Below, piece after piece: positions 16,164-24,827 of a stretch of DNA of 52,142 nucleotides (positions within the stretch are counted from its first letter, which is position 1; each line of letters begins with the position of its first letter). A model generated the notes under the pieces. It searched no databases. It saw nothing but the letters and a program-made list of their open reading frames with translations, and was not told the origin of the DNA. The stretch is from contig JAYEKL010000063.1 of the NCBI GenBank assembly GCA_034660995.1, positions 1-52,142 on the forward strand, read 5' to 3'. The DNA is from JAYEKL01 sp034660995. GTDB lineage: Bacteria > Patescibacteriota > Minisyncoccia > JAHIHE01 > JAGLIN01. Made by a program: the position numbers and the translations under genes.

Positions 16164-17390
16164 ATGGCCAGGAGAAATAAATCTAAAGATGATTATTTTA
16201 TTTCTCTTGATATTGGTTCGGAAGCTGTAAAGGCTTTAATTTTGCGAGTTGATAAAAAACAGGAAAAAGCTTTTATTATTGGTGTTGGCCAAGAATGTCA
16301 AAAACAATCAAATATACAAGGAAGTAGCATAAATGATGTTGCCGGTGTTGTTTTTGCTTGTAAAAAAGCGATAGATAGCGCTGTTGCAATGGCAAAAACA
16401 AGACCTACTAAAGTGATTATTGGGATGGGCGGAGAGTTTATAAAAACTATGACAGTAGAGGTTAATTATATTAGAAAGAATTTTAGATCCAAGATAGACA
16501 CGAAAGAAATAAAAGATGTTGTTTGTCAGGCGAAACTTGATTCATCTAAAGAGATTGCAAAAAGAATGACGGAAGAAGATGGTCGTAATTCAGATATCAA
16601 GATTGCTAGCGCTGTTATTGCAGATGTTTGTATTGACGGATATATGGTGATGAGTCCCGTTGGTTTTAGAGGAACTGAAATAGAGTTGAGAATATTCAAT
16701 TCTATTTTATCTGAAAAGAATCTTAAAATAATAAAAGGTATTGCAAAAAAACTAAATTTGAACATTATTAATATAATAGCTGAACCATATGCAGTTGCGA
16801 TGTCAATAGGAATTAAGGAAATAATTAAATTTAACGCGATTCTTGTTGATATCGGAGGTAAGACGACTAATATAACTGTTATCAGTGAAGGAAATGTTAA
16901 AAAAGTAAAGACATTTGATATTGGAGGTAGAACTATTACAAAGGATTTAGCCAAAGAGCTCAATTTAAAATTTTCCGAAGCTGAAGATCTAAAAATAAAT
17001 TATTCAAGCAAGCAAAATCAAAAAGACTTTTTAGATAAAATTAAAAAAGTATTTAATCGTGATTTTAGTACTATATTTTCTGGTATAGAGTTGTCTCTGG
17101 GAGAGTTTTCAGATTCTGGTTTATTGCCATTTAAAATTTTGTTTTACGGAGGGACAAGTCAGATTTTAAGTGAAAATGATATGGTAGACAAGTCTGTTTT
17201 GAAGAAAAAATTATCATTTCTTTCAAAAACAAAGTCAAGTTTTATAAATATTAGTGATATTTCTAATATTATTGATGAAACTAAAAAGGCAGGCAATTTA
17301 CAATATGTGAATTCTATTAGTCTTGCTAGTTTTACATTTGATTTATCAACAGAGGAAGATTTGCTGAATAAAATATTAAGAGATGCTTAA
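16164..17390 (+). CDS. ftsA: FtsA-like actin-family ATPase
   Basis: 408 residues of the actin/Hsp70 fold. Phosphate 1 motif 'FISLDIGSEAVKALIL' near the start, FtsA-specific SHS2/1C region (about 85-170), phosphate 2 motif 'AILVDIGGKTTNITVI' (about 229-244), and adenosine-motif-like 'KILFYGGTSQIL' (about 324-335). FtsA tethers FtsZ to the membrane; PilM of type IV pili is the main alternative. There is no ftsZ, ftsQ or pil gene beside it, and the C-terminal amphipathic membrane helix is short ('EEDLLNKILRDA'). GTG or ATG starts a few codons upstream (16146) are possible. Confidence 0.75.
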   Translation: MARRNKSKDDYFISLDIGSEAVKALILRVDKKQEKAFIIGVGQECQKQSNIQGSSINDVAGVVFACKKAIDSAVAMAKTRPTKVIIGMGGEFIKTMTVEVNYIRKNFRSKIDTKEIKDVVCQAKLDSSKEIAKRMTEEDGRNSDIKIASAVIADVCIDGYMVMSPVGFRGTEIELRIFNSILSEKNLKIIKGIAKKLNLNIINIIAEPYAVAMSIGIKEIIKFNAILVDIGGKTTNITVISEGNVKKVKTFDIGGRTITKDLAKELNLKFSEAEDLKINYSSKQNQKDFLDKIKKVFNRDFSTIFSGIELSLGEFSDSGLLPFKILFYGGTSQILSENDMVDKSVLKKKLSFLSKTKSSFINISDISNIIDETKKAGNLQYVNSISLASFTFDLSTEEDLLNKILRDA

Positions 17391-17447
17391 AAAAATAAAT
17401 CTTGATAAAGTAGGGATGAGGTATTGTTTTATTTCTACAGTACTTAT

Positions 17448-17516
17448 GCTCTACTGATTTTCTTATAATTCTCTTCTAGCCGTGTCCCGTATTTTCGGGG
17501 AGAGAGGGCGTGTTAA
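17448..17516. repeat. Repeat family A variant fragment
   Basis: 'CTGATTTTCTTATAATTCTC' then 'GTGTCCCGTATTTTCGGGGA' and 'GAGAGGGCGTGTTAA'. The centre is replaced by a different hairpin (TCCCG...CGGGGA), and the right arm of family A is missing. Confidence 0.75.
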
Positions 17517-17560
17517 ATATTATCAAAAATTTATATAATTTTAAATCCTAAATAATAAAT

Positions 17561-19321
17561 ATGGAGAATGACAATCAAAATAAAATATATATAAGAGAGG
17601 ATGAAGAAATTCCATCTATTGTAAGCAAAATCAAAAGGTGTTCAGAAAAAGATGTAGTATTAATAGTGCCTCGTAATGCGTTGATTTTAAATAACGTATT
17701 AAATCTTAAGATACTTAAAAAAGAAGCGGAGAGTTTGAGTAAAGAGATTTCAATAATAACAGCTGATGATGAGAGTGAGACGGAAGAAGAGAGCATCGGA
17801 ATAAATTTTGATGTTGCTGGAAATGAAAAAAAGAGTTCTATTGATCCCATTGTAGAACCTGATGATCTTTTGAGAAGTAAAAAAGAAGATAAAACTAATT
17901 TCAATTCGTTGAATAATAAAAGGAATATTAAGGCAAGTCATAGAGGTAAGATTAAAATGTTTGATATAGTGAAAAAAGTAAATAATGTAGGGAGAGTTGA
18001 TAATATGGTTCGTGAGCCTGATATCGAGAAAATGGATGATGAAAAGATAAATAATTACCAAGAAGACATTAAAAATAGTAGTGATAACGCTAAATTTCAA
18101 GTAAGGGAAGAAATAGTAAATTCTACAAAAAAAACAAAAAAGAAAAAAATAACTATTCTCTCATCATTAAACTCAAAAATGGTCGCGCTTTTTATTTTTA
18201 TAAGTCTTGTTGCTGTTTCATTGGCAATGGCTATTATTCTTCCAAAGGCAGATGTAGGTATAATTTTAAAAAAGGAAGTCGCTGTATATGACTTTGAATT
18301 TATGGCTGATAAGTCTTTGAGCGAAATTGATATTGCTAATAATAAAGTTCCATTAAAGAAAATAGAAGTTAGTAGTGAAGAATCTGGAAGTTATTCAACT
18401 ACTGGAATAAAGCATGTACAGGAAAAGGCGAGCGGAGAGATTACAATTTTCAATGAATATTCTTCAAGTCCATACAGGATAGTTGCAACTACAAGATTTT
18501 TGTCGAAAGAAAGCAATAAACTCTTTAGAATTGCAGAAGCTGTTACGATTCCTGGGTTTTCAAGAGTAGAAGGAGTGGATGTTCCTGGTCAAGTTACAAT
18601 AAAAATTTATGCTGATGAAATAGGAGAAGAATATAATATTGGTCCTGATTCTTTTCAATTGCCAGGTTTGCAAGGATCAGCTAAATATACATCAGTTTAT
18701 GCTAGATCAGTTAAAGCGATGTCTGGTGGAATGGACAAGGAAGTTACATATTTTTCAGAGAGTGATTATGCAAATGCCGAAGAAGAGCTTGCAAAACTAG
18801 TTGAGAAAAAAAATGAGAAAGATTTTTCGGAAAAAGTTTCTGAAAATGACTTTTTATTAGAAAATACAAAAAAAGAAGAGAAATTAGATGTTAGCGCTGA
18901 TGTTAAGGTTGGGGATATTGTTGACAATTTTCAAATAAGCGTTAAGGCGAAAACAAGTATTTCTCTGATATCAATATCTGATTTAGATAAAATAATAAAT
19001 GAAAAGATCAATTCAAGATTAGACACTAATAAAGAGCTTTTGGATGATAGTAGAAGCTATGAGGTTGGTGACATTATGGTAGGTGAGGATGAAAAAATAA
19101 TAATGCCAATCCATATTAATCAAGGTTTAATTGTAAAAATTGATATTGATAATTTAAAAGAGAATATAGCTGGAAAAAGTGAAGCAGAATTGAATAGCTA
19201 TTTTAGCAATATGGACGGAGTAAAATCTACAGATATTTGTCTTTGGCCTTTTTGGGTAAAAAATATTCCTTCGTCATATGAAAAAATCAATATAGCTATT
19301 GACATAAATAACCCTGTGTAG
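17561..19321 (+). CDS. Single-pass membrane protein with baseplate J-like extracellular part
   Basis: 586 residues. An N-terminal cytoplasmic segment (about 14-70: 'IPSIVSKIKRCSEKDVVLIV', 'NLKILKKEAESLSKEISIIT') is a pattern common in CPR membrane proteins. A charged linker is followed by one TM helix (about 208-229) and a strand-rich extracellular region with 'ASGEITIFNEYSSSPYRIVA', 'TRFLSKESNKLFRIAEAVTI' and 'YNIGPDSFQLPGLQ', reminiscent of baseplate J/gp47-like or invasin-type domains. I cannot assign a function. It lies 170 bp after the FtsA-like gene with a family A fragment between. Confidence 0.65.
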   Translation: MENDNQNKIYIREDEEIPSIVSKIKRCSEKDVVLIVPRNALILNNVLNLKILKKEAESLSKEISIITADDESETEEESIGINFDVAGNEKKSSIDPIVEPDDLLRSKKEDKTNFNSLNNKRNIKASHRGKIKMFDIVKKVNNVGRVDNMVREPDIEKMDDEKINNYQEDIKNSSDNAKFQVREEIVNSTKKTKKKKITILSSLNSKMVALFIFISLVAVSLAMAIILPKADVGIILKKEVAVYDFEFMADKSLSEIDIANNKVPLKKIEVSSEESGSYSTTGIKHVQEKASGEITIFNEYSSSPYRIVATTRFLSKESNKLFRIAEAVTIPGFSRVEGVDVPGQVTIKIYADEIGEEYNIGPDSFQLPGLQGSAKYTSVYARSVKAMSGGMDKEVTYFSESDYANAEEELAKLVEKKNEKDFSEKVSENDFLLENTKKEEKLDVSADVKVGDIVDNFQISVKAKTSISLISISDLDKIINEKINSRLDTNKELLDDSRSYEVGDIMVGEDEKIIMPIHINQGLIVKIDIDNLKENIAGKSEAELNSYFSNMDGVKSTDICLWPFWVKNIPSSYEKINIAIDINNPV

Positions 19322-19508
19322 TAGACTAGATAAGTGAGTAATTGATTATCTTTACTCTTCTTGTTTTATCTTTAGATAATCGAAAAATTTTAATAACAAA
19401 ATCTTATTAAAAAATAGTTTATTAAAAAAATCATCAATGATAGACTAACTAATTGGTACTAGTTACTTTTTTGGTTGTTAGTTTGTGATGTGTTTATATT
19501 AAGTATTT

Positions 19509-19718
19509 ATGAAGGAAATAGTACAAGTAGAAGGAACTGTTATGGAAACACTTCCTGGGACAAAATTTAAAGTTAAAATTGATGAAGGTCATGAATTATT
19601 GGCCCATATTTCTGGTAAGATGAGAATGAATTATATAAAGATATTGCCGGGAGATGATGTTATTGTAGAAATGAGTCCTTACGATCTAACGAAAGGAAGA
19701 ATTGTAAAAAGAGGATGA
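19509..19718 (+). CDS. infA: Translation initiation factor IF-1
   Basis: 69-residue OB-fold protein binding the 30S A site: 'VEGTVMETLPGTKFKVKIDE', 'LLAHISGKMRMNYIKILPGD' and 'YDLTKGRIVKRG' are the family blocks. It ends in TGA, which shows that TGA is a stop codon in this genome. First gene of the conserved infA-rpmJ-rpsM-rpsK-rpsD-rpoA-rplQ string. Confidence 0.98.
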   Translation: MKEIVQVEGTVMETLPGTKFKVKIDEGHELLAHISGKMRMNYIKILPGDDVIVEMSPYDLTKGRIVKRG

Positions 19719-19799
19719 TTTTATAATAACTGCAGGTTAAGGCTAGTATCAAAGTTAAGAGCCTAATCTAAATTCTTATTGTTTTATAAATGTTTTTTT

Positions 19800-19870
19800 A
19801 TTGTCAAACTGTTAAATTGTTAAATTGCCACAAGCGAGTAAAATGCGTGACAATTTAACAATTTGACACT
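19800..19870. repeat. Repeat family G hairpin between infA and rpmJ
   Basis: 'TTGTCAAACTGTTAAATTG' ... 'GACAATTTAACAATTTGACA' are inverted arms made of 11-bp AATTTAACA units, with loop 'CCACAAGCGAGTAAAATGCG'. Similar arrays lie at 20660-20752, 23531-23556 and 27145-27168. Confidence 0.75.
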
Positions 19871-19964
19871 GTGTTGATTTTTATTTCTATTATCAATGGA
19901 ATTAAAATCTATGATATTTCGATTTTATGCAAGCCTTAATCATATAATTATTTAAATATAAAAA

Positions 19965-20078
19965 ATGAAAGTTAGAACTTCAATAAAGAAATTTTGTGAT
20001 AAATGTAAAATAGTAAAACGCAAAAGAAGACTTTATGTTACTTGTGAGAATCCCAAGCATAAACAGAGACAAGGGTAA
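19965..20078 (+). CDS. rpmJ: 50S ribosomal protein L36
   Basis: 37 residues starting MKVRTSIKKFCDKCK, with a zinc-ribbon set Cys11, Cys14, Cys27 and His32 and ending 'KHKQRQG'. Position between infA and rpsM is the canonical one. Confidence 0.96.
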   Translation: MKVRTSIKKFCDKCKIVKRKRRLYVTCENPKHKQRQG

Positions 20079-20143
20079 CGCAAGTACAAGGCTTAAGTAT
20101 TTTCTTATGCCCTTTTGTGTTTTATATTTTTAGTGTGTAAATT

Positions 20144-20241
20144 AGGCTCTGCTGATTTTCTTATAATTCCCCTTTAGAGAGGGGGTTGGGGGTGTGTTAA
20201 GAAGCTTGTTACACACCCCTTGCCCCTCTCAAGAGGGGAAT
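20144..20241. repeat. Interspersed repeat family A, copy 2
   Basis: Full-length with the 5' extension 'AGGCTCTGCTGATTTTC' and both palindromic arms. It ends 30 bp before the rpsM start, so the rpsM 5' region is largely repeat. Confidence 0.92.
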
Positions 20242-20271
20242 CCCTACTTAAATACTAAATACTATAAGTGT

Positions 20272-20658
20272 ATGCCAAGAATTTTAGGAGTTAATATCCC
20301 AGAAGAAAAGAGAATAGAGTTTGCTCTTACTTACTTAAGAGGTATTGGAGTTTTTTCTAGTAGAAAAATTTTAAAAGAAGCTGATATTGATATTAATAAG
20401 AGAGCAAAAGACATTACTTCTGAGGAAGTGGGAAAAATTCAAGGAATTATTGAAAAAAGCTATAAAGTAGAAGGAGAACTGAAAAGAATTGTTATGATGA
20501 ATATAAAAAGGCTGAAAGAAATAGGATGTTATCGTGGAACAAGGCATGCAAAAGGTTTGCCTACTAGAGGACAAAGGACAAAAACTAATAATAGAACTGT
20601 AAGAGGTAATATAAGAAGAACTGCTGGTAGTGGAAGATCAAAACTTGAGAAAACATAG
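20272..20658 (+). CDS. rpsM: 30S ribosomal protein S13
   Basis: 128 residues. 'PRILGVNIPEEKRIEFALTY', 'LKEIGCYRGTRHAKGLPTRG' and 'QRTKTNNRTVRG' are family signatures; the protein sits in the 30S head and contacts 23S rRNA/L5 and the P-site tRNA. The frame is open from 20194, but those 26 codons are translated repeat A; the ATG at 20272 begins the conserved protein. Confidence 0.97.
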   Translation: MPRILGVNIPEEKRIEFALTYLRGIGVFSSRKILKEADIDINKRAKDITSEEVGKIQGIIEKSYKVEGELKRIVMMNIKRLKEIGCYRGTRHAKGLPTRGQRTKTNNRTVRGNIRRTAGSGRSKLEKT

Positions 20659-20659
20659 A

Positions 20660-20752
20660 ATTAAATTGTTAAATTGTTACGCGTAAAAACTGTTTTTATT
20701 GCGCGATAACAGCTATAAGCAATTTAACAATTTAACAGTTTAGCAATTTAAT
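20660..20752. repeat. Repeat family G hairpin between rpsM and rpsK
   Basis: 'AATTAAATTGTTAAATTG' and 'CAATTTAACAATTTAACAG' face each other across a GCGCGATAACAGC-containing loop. Confidence 0.7.
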
Positions 20753-20762
20753 TTAAAAATAT

Positions 20763-21203
20763 ATGGGAAAAAGAAGAGTAATAACAATCGGCGGAAAAGA
20801 AAAGGGAGGTTCAAAGACCTCAAAGTCGGGAGTGCCTAAAAAAATCAAAAGAAAGAATATGCCTAAAGGGCAGGTTCATATTAAATCTACTTATAACAAT
20901 ACTATTGTAACCTTAACAGATTTAAACGGTAATGTGGTTGCTTGGTCAAGCGCTGGACTTTTAGGTTTTAAAGGAGCAAAAAAGGCAACACCTTATGTTG
21001 CAACTACTATCGTTGGTTCTTTATTGGAAAAAATAAAGAAGATAGGGCTAAGAGAAGTTGAGGTGTTTGTAAAAGGTATTGGAAGTGGAAGAGAATCTGC
21101 GGTTAGAGCAATTGTTGCCAACAGTATTGATATTGTTTCTATAACTGATATAACTCCAATTCCTCATAACGGTTGCAGACCTCCGAAGCCGAGAAGAGTA
21201 TAA
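20763..21203 (+). CDS. rpsK: 30S ribosomal protein S11
   Basis: 146 residues. The core 'GQVHIKSTYNNTIVTLTD', 'AWSSAGLLGFKGAKKATPYV' and the C-terminal 'DITPIPHNGCRPPKPRRV' are diagnostic. It forms the 30S platform at the mRNA exit. An extra basic N-terminal stretch of about 20 residues (KKRK-rich) precedes the usual start of homology. Confidence 0.97.
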   Translation: MGKRRVITIGGKEKGGSKTSKSGVPKKIKRKNMPKGQVHIKSTYNNTIVTLTDLNGNVVAWSSAGLLGFKGAKKATPYVATTIVGSLLEKIKKIGLREVEVFVKGIGSGRESAVRAIVANSIDIVSITDITPIPHNGCRPPKPRRV

Positions 21204-21288
21204 TAGTAGAATTTGGAATAATGTTTAAAAATTAGAAATTTAATTATTATTTAAAAATTACAAAATTAAAAATTAAAAATTTTCAATT

Positions 21289-21915
21289 ATGGCCAGAGAT
21301 TTAAGTCCAAAATGTAAAAGATGTAGAAGGGAAGGAAAAAAACTTTTTCTGAAAGGAGATCGTTGTTTTAGTATAAAATGCGCTATGATAAAAAGACCTT
21401 ATGCTCCCGGACAGCATGGACAAGCTAGAAAAATGGGTTTGTCTGAATTTGGTATTCAATTAAGAGAAAAGCAAAAGGTTAAAAGAACTTATGGCATTTT
21501 AGAAAAACAGTTTAGAAAATATTATGAAATGGCCAGTAGAATGAATGGTGACGCCGGAGTTTTATTATCTACTCTTCTTGAAAGAAGGCTAGATAATGCT
21601 GTTTATCGTCTTGGTTTGGCTAGCTCTAGAAATCAGGCTAGACAGCTTGTTAATCATGGACATTTTTTGTTAAATGGAAAAAAAGTAGATATAGCATCTT
21701 GTCTTGTTAAGGAAGGTGATGTTATTTCGTTTAAAAAAGAAAAAGGATTTCATTTTGAAGAAATAAAAAAAATATTAAAAAATCATCAGGCTCCTTCTTG
21801 GATGTCTTTGGACGCGCAGAAGGTTCAGGGAAAGATTGTTTCTAGCCCGGTTTTAAGTGAAATTGACACTAATGTTGATGTTCATTTGATTATTGAATAT
21901 TATTCTAAGTCATAA
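21289..21915 (+). CDS. rpsD: 30S ribosomal protein S4
   Basis: 208 residues; primary 16S rRNA binder and, in some bacteria, a translational repressor. It is the zinc-bearing form: 'CKRCRREGKK' and 'CFSIKC' provide four Cys. The S4 RNA-binding domain reads 'RRLDNAVYRLGLASSRNQAR' then 'QLVNHGHFLLNGKKV'. Preceded by an AT-rich 'AAAATTAAAAATT' tract. Followed by rpoA after 27 bp. Confidence 0.97.
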   Translation: MARDLSPKCKRCRREGKKLFLKGDRCFSIKCAMIKRPYAPGQHGQARKMGLSEFGIQLREKQKVKRTYGILEKQFRKYYEMASRMNGDAGVLLSTLLERRLDNAVYRLGLASSRNQARQLVNHGHFLLNGKKVDIASCLVKEGDVISFKKEKGFHFEEIKKILKNHQAPSWMSLDAQKVQGKIVSSPVLSEIDTNVDVHLIIEYYSKS

Positions 21916-21942
21916 ATTTAATAAAATAAAACAAACAAAAAT

Positions 21943-22965
21943 ATGCAAAAAATAACATTACCAGAAAAACCAATAATAATAAAACAAGATGGAAATTTTG
22001 CAATTTTTGAAATAAGGGCTTGCTATCTTGGCTATGGATCAACTATTGGGAATGCTTTGCGTAGAGTTTTACTTTCTAGTTTGGTTGGATCTGCTATAAC
22101 ATCAGTTAAGATCTCAAATGTAAACCACGAATTTTCTACAATTCCTGGAGTGGTTGAAGATGTTGTTGAGATAATTCTTAATCTAAAAAGAATAAAATTT
22201 AAAATGCACACTAACGAACCTGTAAAACTGAGTTTGAAAGTAGACAAAGAAGGCAAAGTAAAAGCTTCTGATATAAAAATGAATAGTGATGTAGAAATAG
22301 CTGATAAAAATGCTTATATAGCAACTGTAACTGATAAGAATGCTAAGTTGGAGATGGAACTAAAAGTAGAAAATGGTGTTGGCTATATGCCAATTGAACA
22401 GCAAGGTGATGACAAGCTTGAGATCGGCAATATAGCGATAGATGCGATATTTTCTCCAATAAAAAAAGTAGTTTATCATGTAGAGAATATGCGTGTTGGA
22501 AAAATGACAAATTATGAAAAATTAATTTTTGAAATAGAGACTGATGGGAGTATGGCGCCAGAAGAAGCTTTTAAAGAGGCGACAAGATTGCTCGTAGAAC
22601 ATTTTAATTTATTTAGAGAAGTAATTGATCAAAAGACAGAGATAAAGAATAAAAAAGCAGAAACAGAAAAAAATGAATTATTAGAGGAAGAAGAGGCTGC
22701 AAAGAAAGAAATTGAAAAGAAAAAGAAAGAAGATAAAGATCAACAACGAAAAGAAGGTAGCGAAGAAATTCTAAAAACACTTATTGAAGATTGTGGTATA
22801 TCTGCTAGGATTTCAAGGATTTTAACTGAAAATAAAATAAAAACTATTAGCAAAATATCCAAAAAGTCAGAAGATGATTTAAAGACATTGCCAGGAATGG
22901 GAGATAAAGGAATCAAAGAAATTAAAAAAGTTTTAGGAAAGCTAGGGTTAACTTTAAAGAAATAA
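21943..22965 (+). CDS. rpoA: RNA polymerase alpha subunit
   Basis: 340 residues. NTD (about 1-232) with 'YGSTIGNALRRVLLSSLVGS' for dimerisation and 'MAPEEAFKEATRLLVEHFN'. A long Lys/Glu-rich linker (about 233-272) leads to the CTD (about 275-340) with the helix-hairpin-helix 'LKTLPGMGDKGIKEIKKVL'. The CTD lacks the usual 'ELsvRs.NcL' sequence and has 'DCGISARISRILTENKIKTI' in its place, so UP-element contacts may differ. Located in the standard S4-rpoA-L17 order. Confidence 0.97.
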   Translation: MQKITLPEKPIIIKQDGNFAIFEIRACYLGYGSTIGNALRRVLLSSLVGSAITSVKISNVNHEFSTIPGVVEDVVEIILNLKRIKFKMHTNEPVKLSLKVDKEGKVKASDIKMNSDVEIADKNAYIATVTDKNAKLEMELKVENGVGYMPIEQQGDDKLEIGNIAIDAIFSPIKKVVYHVENMRVGKMTNYEKLIFEIETDGSMAPEEAFKEATRLLVEHFNLFREVIDQKTEIKNKKAETEKNELLEEEEAAKKEIEKKKKEDKDQQRKEGSEEILKTLIEDCGISARISRILTENKIKTISKISKKSEDDLKTLPGMGDKGIKEIKKVLGKLGLTLKK

Positions 22966-23007
22966 TTATCAGACTCACTGAATCTAACATAAATTTAATA
23001 AATAGCT

Positions 23008-23355
23008 ATGAAACATAAGTCAAAAGGAAGACAATTTAAAAGAAATAAATCGCAAAAAAAAGCTTTGATGAAACATTTATCAGAAGCAATTATATTGCAG
23101 GAAAAAATTACGACTACTACAGCTAAAGCGAAGGAGCTTTCTTCGTATGTGGAAAAATTAATAACAGTAGCAAAGAAGGATAATCTTTTAGCAACTAAGG
23201 CTATTCACAGTAAGTTATCTGATGAGGCATCTAAGAAGATATTGCGGGAAATTGCCAGCAAATATAAAGATAGAAACGGAGGATATACAAGAATTATAAA
23301 AATAGGTGAAAGAAATAGTGATATCGCTAAAATGTCCGTTATAGAGTTTGTTTAG
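23008..23355 (+). CDS. rplQ: 50S ribosomal protein L17
   Basis: 115 residues with 'MKHKSKGRQFKRNKSQKKAL', 'ITTTTAKAKELSSYVEKLIT' and 'NGGYTRIIKIGERNSDIAKM'. Sits near the exit tunnel. The TAG stop codon is the first three bases of repeat family A copy 3, so the gene's end and the repeat boundary coincide. Confidence 0.97.
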   Translation: MKHKSKGRQFKRNKSQKKALMKHLSEAIILQEKITTTTAKAKELSSYVEKLITVAKKDNLLATKAIHSKLSDEASKKILREIASKYKDRNGGYTRIIKIGERNSDIAKMSVIEFV

Positions 23356-23473
23356 GCTCTGCTGATTTTCTTATAATTCCCCTCTAGCCTTGTCCGCCTT
23401 GGGAGGGAGAGGGGGGTTAGTTGGTGTGTTAAAAGCTTGTTACACATCCCTTGCCCATCTCGAGAGGGGAATA
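23353..23473. repeat. Interspersed repeat family A, copy 3 (variant)
   Basis: 'TAGGCTCTGCTGATTTTC', then 'CCCCTCTAGCCTTGTCCGCC' with extra inner sequence, then 'GTGTGTTAAAAGCTTGTTAC' and 'CTCGAGAGGGGAAT'. It overlaps the rplQ stop codon. Confidence 0.88.
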
Positions 23474-23568
23474 GCCATTATTTGAGGAAAATAACGAATC
23501 TGTCTGTAGTAATACTGTATATATTTTTTAAGACAATTTAGCAGTTTAGCAATTTAATATTAATCTTT

Positions 23569-23988
23569 ATGTCAAAAGAAAAAAACGACAAAGTAGAAAA
23601 ATCAACTCAAGGAAATTGGCATATTTTTGACGCGTCTGAAGAGAATTTTGGTAGGATGGCATCAAAGATCTCAATTCTGCTTAGAGGAAAAAATAAGGCA
23701 AGTTATACGCCTCATATTGATGATGGGGATTATGTTGTAGTTATTAATACCGATAATTTAAAGTATTCAGGAAATAAAAAAGACGGAAAAATTTATTATA
23801 GTCACAGTTGGTATCCTGGAGGATTGAAAGAAATTACATTGGGAAATCAAATTAAAAAAGATTCAAGGATAGTTATTAAAAAAGCGGTTTATGGAATGTT
23901 ACCTAAGAATAAATTGAGGGATCAAATGATAAAAAGACTAAGAATATATAAAGATAAAAATTATTTAGAAAAAGATAAATTTAAATAA
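23569..23988 (+). CDS. rplM: 50S ribosomal protein L13
   Basis: 139 residues. 'WHIFDASEENFGRMASKISI', 'LLRGKNKASYTPHIDDGDYV', 'NTDNLKYSGNK' and 'AVYGMLPKNKLRDQMIKRLR' identify it. An early assembly protein of the 50S. Forms a pair with rpsI, 13 bp downstream. Confidence 0.97.
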   Translation: MSKEKNDKVEKSTQGNWHIFDASEENFGRMASKISILLRGKNKASYTPHIDDGDYVVVINTDNLKYSGNKKDGKIYYSHSWYPGGLKEITLGNQIKKDSRIVIKKAVYGMLPKNKLRDQMIKRLRIYKDKNYLEKDKFK

Positions 23989-24001
23989 ATTTAAATAAAT
24001 T

Positions 24002-24421
24002 ATGAGTGAAGACAATAAAAAAAATGGCAAGTATATTTACGCAACTGGAAGAAGAAAGTCTGCAGTCGCGAAGGTTAGACTTTATCAGAATGTTAAAAAG
24101 GATAAGATATCAGTAAATGATAAGGACTACAAAAAATATTTTTCAGATAATAGCGTTCTTATTAAAAAAGTTTATTCTCCAATAAAACTTCTTGGTTTAG
24201 AAGATAAATTTGATATTTCAGTAAAGGTTTCTGGTGGTGGAATAAATGGGCAAGCTGAAGCAATAAGACTTGGGATAGCAAGGACTTTACTTATTTTAGA
24301 TGAAGAATATAAAAAAGAATTAAGAGCCTCTGGTTTTCTTACAAGAGATCCAAGAAAAGTTGAAAGAAAGAAACCAGGATTGAAAAAAGCAAGAAGAGCT
24401 CCGCAATGGAAGAAGAGATAA
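24002..24421 (+). CDS. rpsI: 30S ribosomal protein S9
   Basis: 139 residues. 'YIYATGRRKSAVAKVRLYQN', 'VKVSGGGINGQAEAIRLGIA' and 'FLTRDPRKVERKKPGLKKAR' are the family blocks; the C-terminal tail reaches the P-site tRNA. Last gene of the ribosomal cluster, followed by a strong terminator. Confidence 0.97.
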   Translation: MSEDNKKNGKYIYATGRRKSAVAKVRLYQNVKKDKISVNDKDYKKYFSDNSVLIKKVYSPIKLLGLEDKFDISVKVSGGGINGQAEAIRLGIARTLLILDEEYKKELRASGFLTRDPRKVERKKPGLKKARRAPQWKKR

Positions 24422-24442
24422 TTTGTTTCATTTTCTTATTAA

Positions 24443-24486
24443 AAAAACAAAAACCATTTTATATGAAAATGGTTTTTGTTTTTTCA
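24443..24486 (+). terminator. Terminator of the ribosomal protein cluster
   Basis: AAAAACAAAAACCATTTT - ATATG - AAAATGGTTTTTGTTTTTT, 21 bp after the rpsI stop. Confidence 0.9.
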
Positions 24487-24504
24487 TTTTAAGTCTAATG
24501 ATTC

Positions 24505-24827
24505 ACAATATCCTTCAACCCACAATATACTTCAACCTGAAATATTTTTCGACCTTGTGGAGAAGCTTGTTCGCGCATAACAGTATTGAAGTACGCTGTA
24601 CAAAATATCGCTAAGATAAGTAATATATTAGCTTAGCGTTTTGCTTAATACTTAATACTAGCTACTTGATATTAATATGTAAAGTTGACCAAAACCAGAT
24701 AAAAGCTATAATAAGAATAAGGATAAAATCCTTTTTTGAAATTTGGTTTTTGAAAGAAAAATTAACAGAATTTATTCAATAAACAAAAAATTCATAATTT
24801 ATAATTCATAATTTTTTATTCATTTTC
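24505..24827. repeat. Intergenic region of repeat fragments (families D, C and an AT-rich array)
   Basis: 24541-24585 is a truncated family D copy ('TTTTTCGACCTTGTGGAGAA'). 24640-24665 is a family C fragment ('CTTAATACTTAATACTAG'). 24780-24825 is an 'AATTCATAATTTATAATTC' tandem array directly before the next start codon. No coding sequence seen. Confidence 0.75.

Noticed and set aside
16526..16963. 145-codon minus-strand open frame inside the FtsA-like gene
   Set aside because: Shadow of the plus-strand gene in low-complexity AT-rich sequence; no motifs.
19509..19718. Possible alternative code with TGA as glycine
   Set aside because: infA ends at its normal length with TGA, and several other genes (32362, 33975, 34654) end in TGA at plausible points.
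20194..20271. 26-residue N-terminal extension of S13
   Set aside because: It is the right arm of repeat family A; S13 homology starts at ATG 20272.
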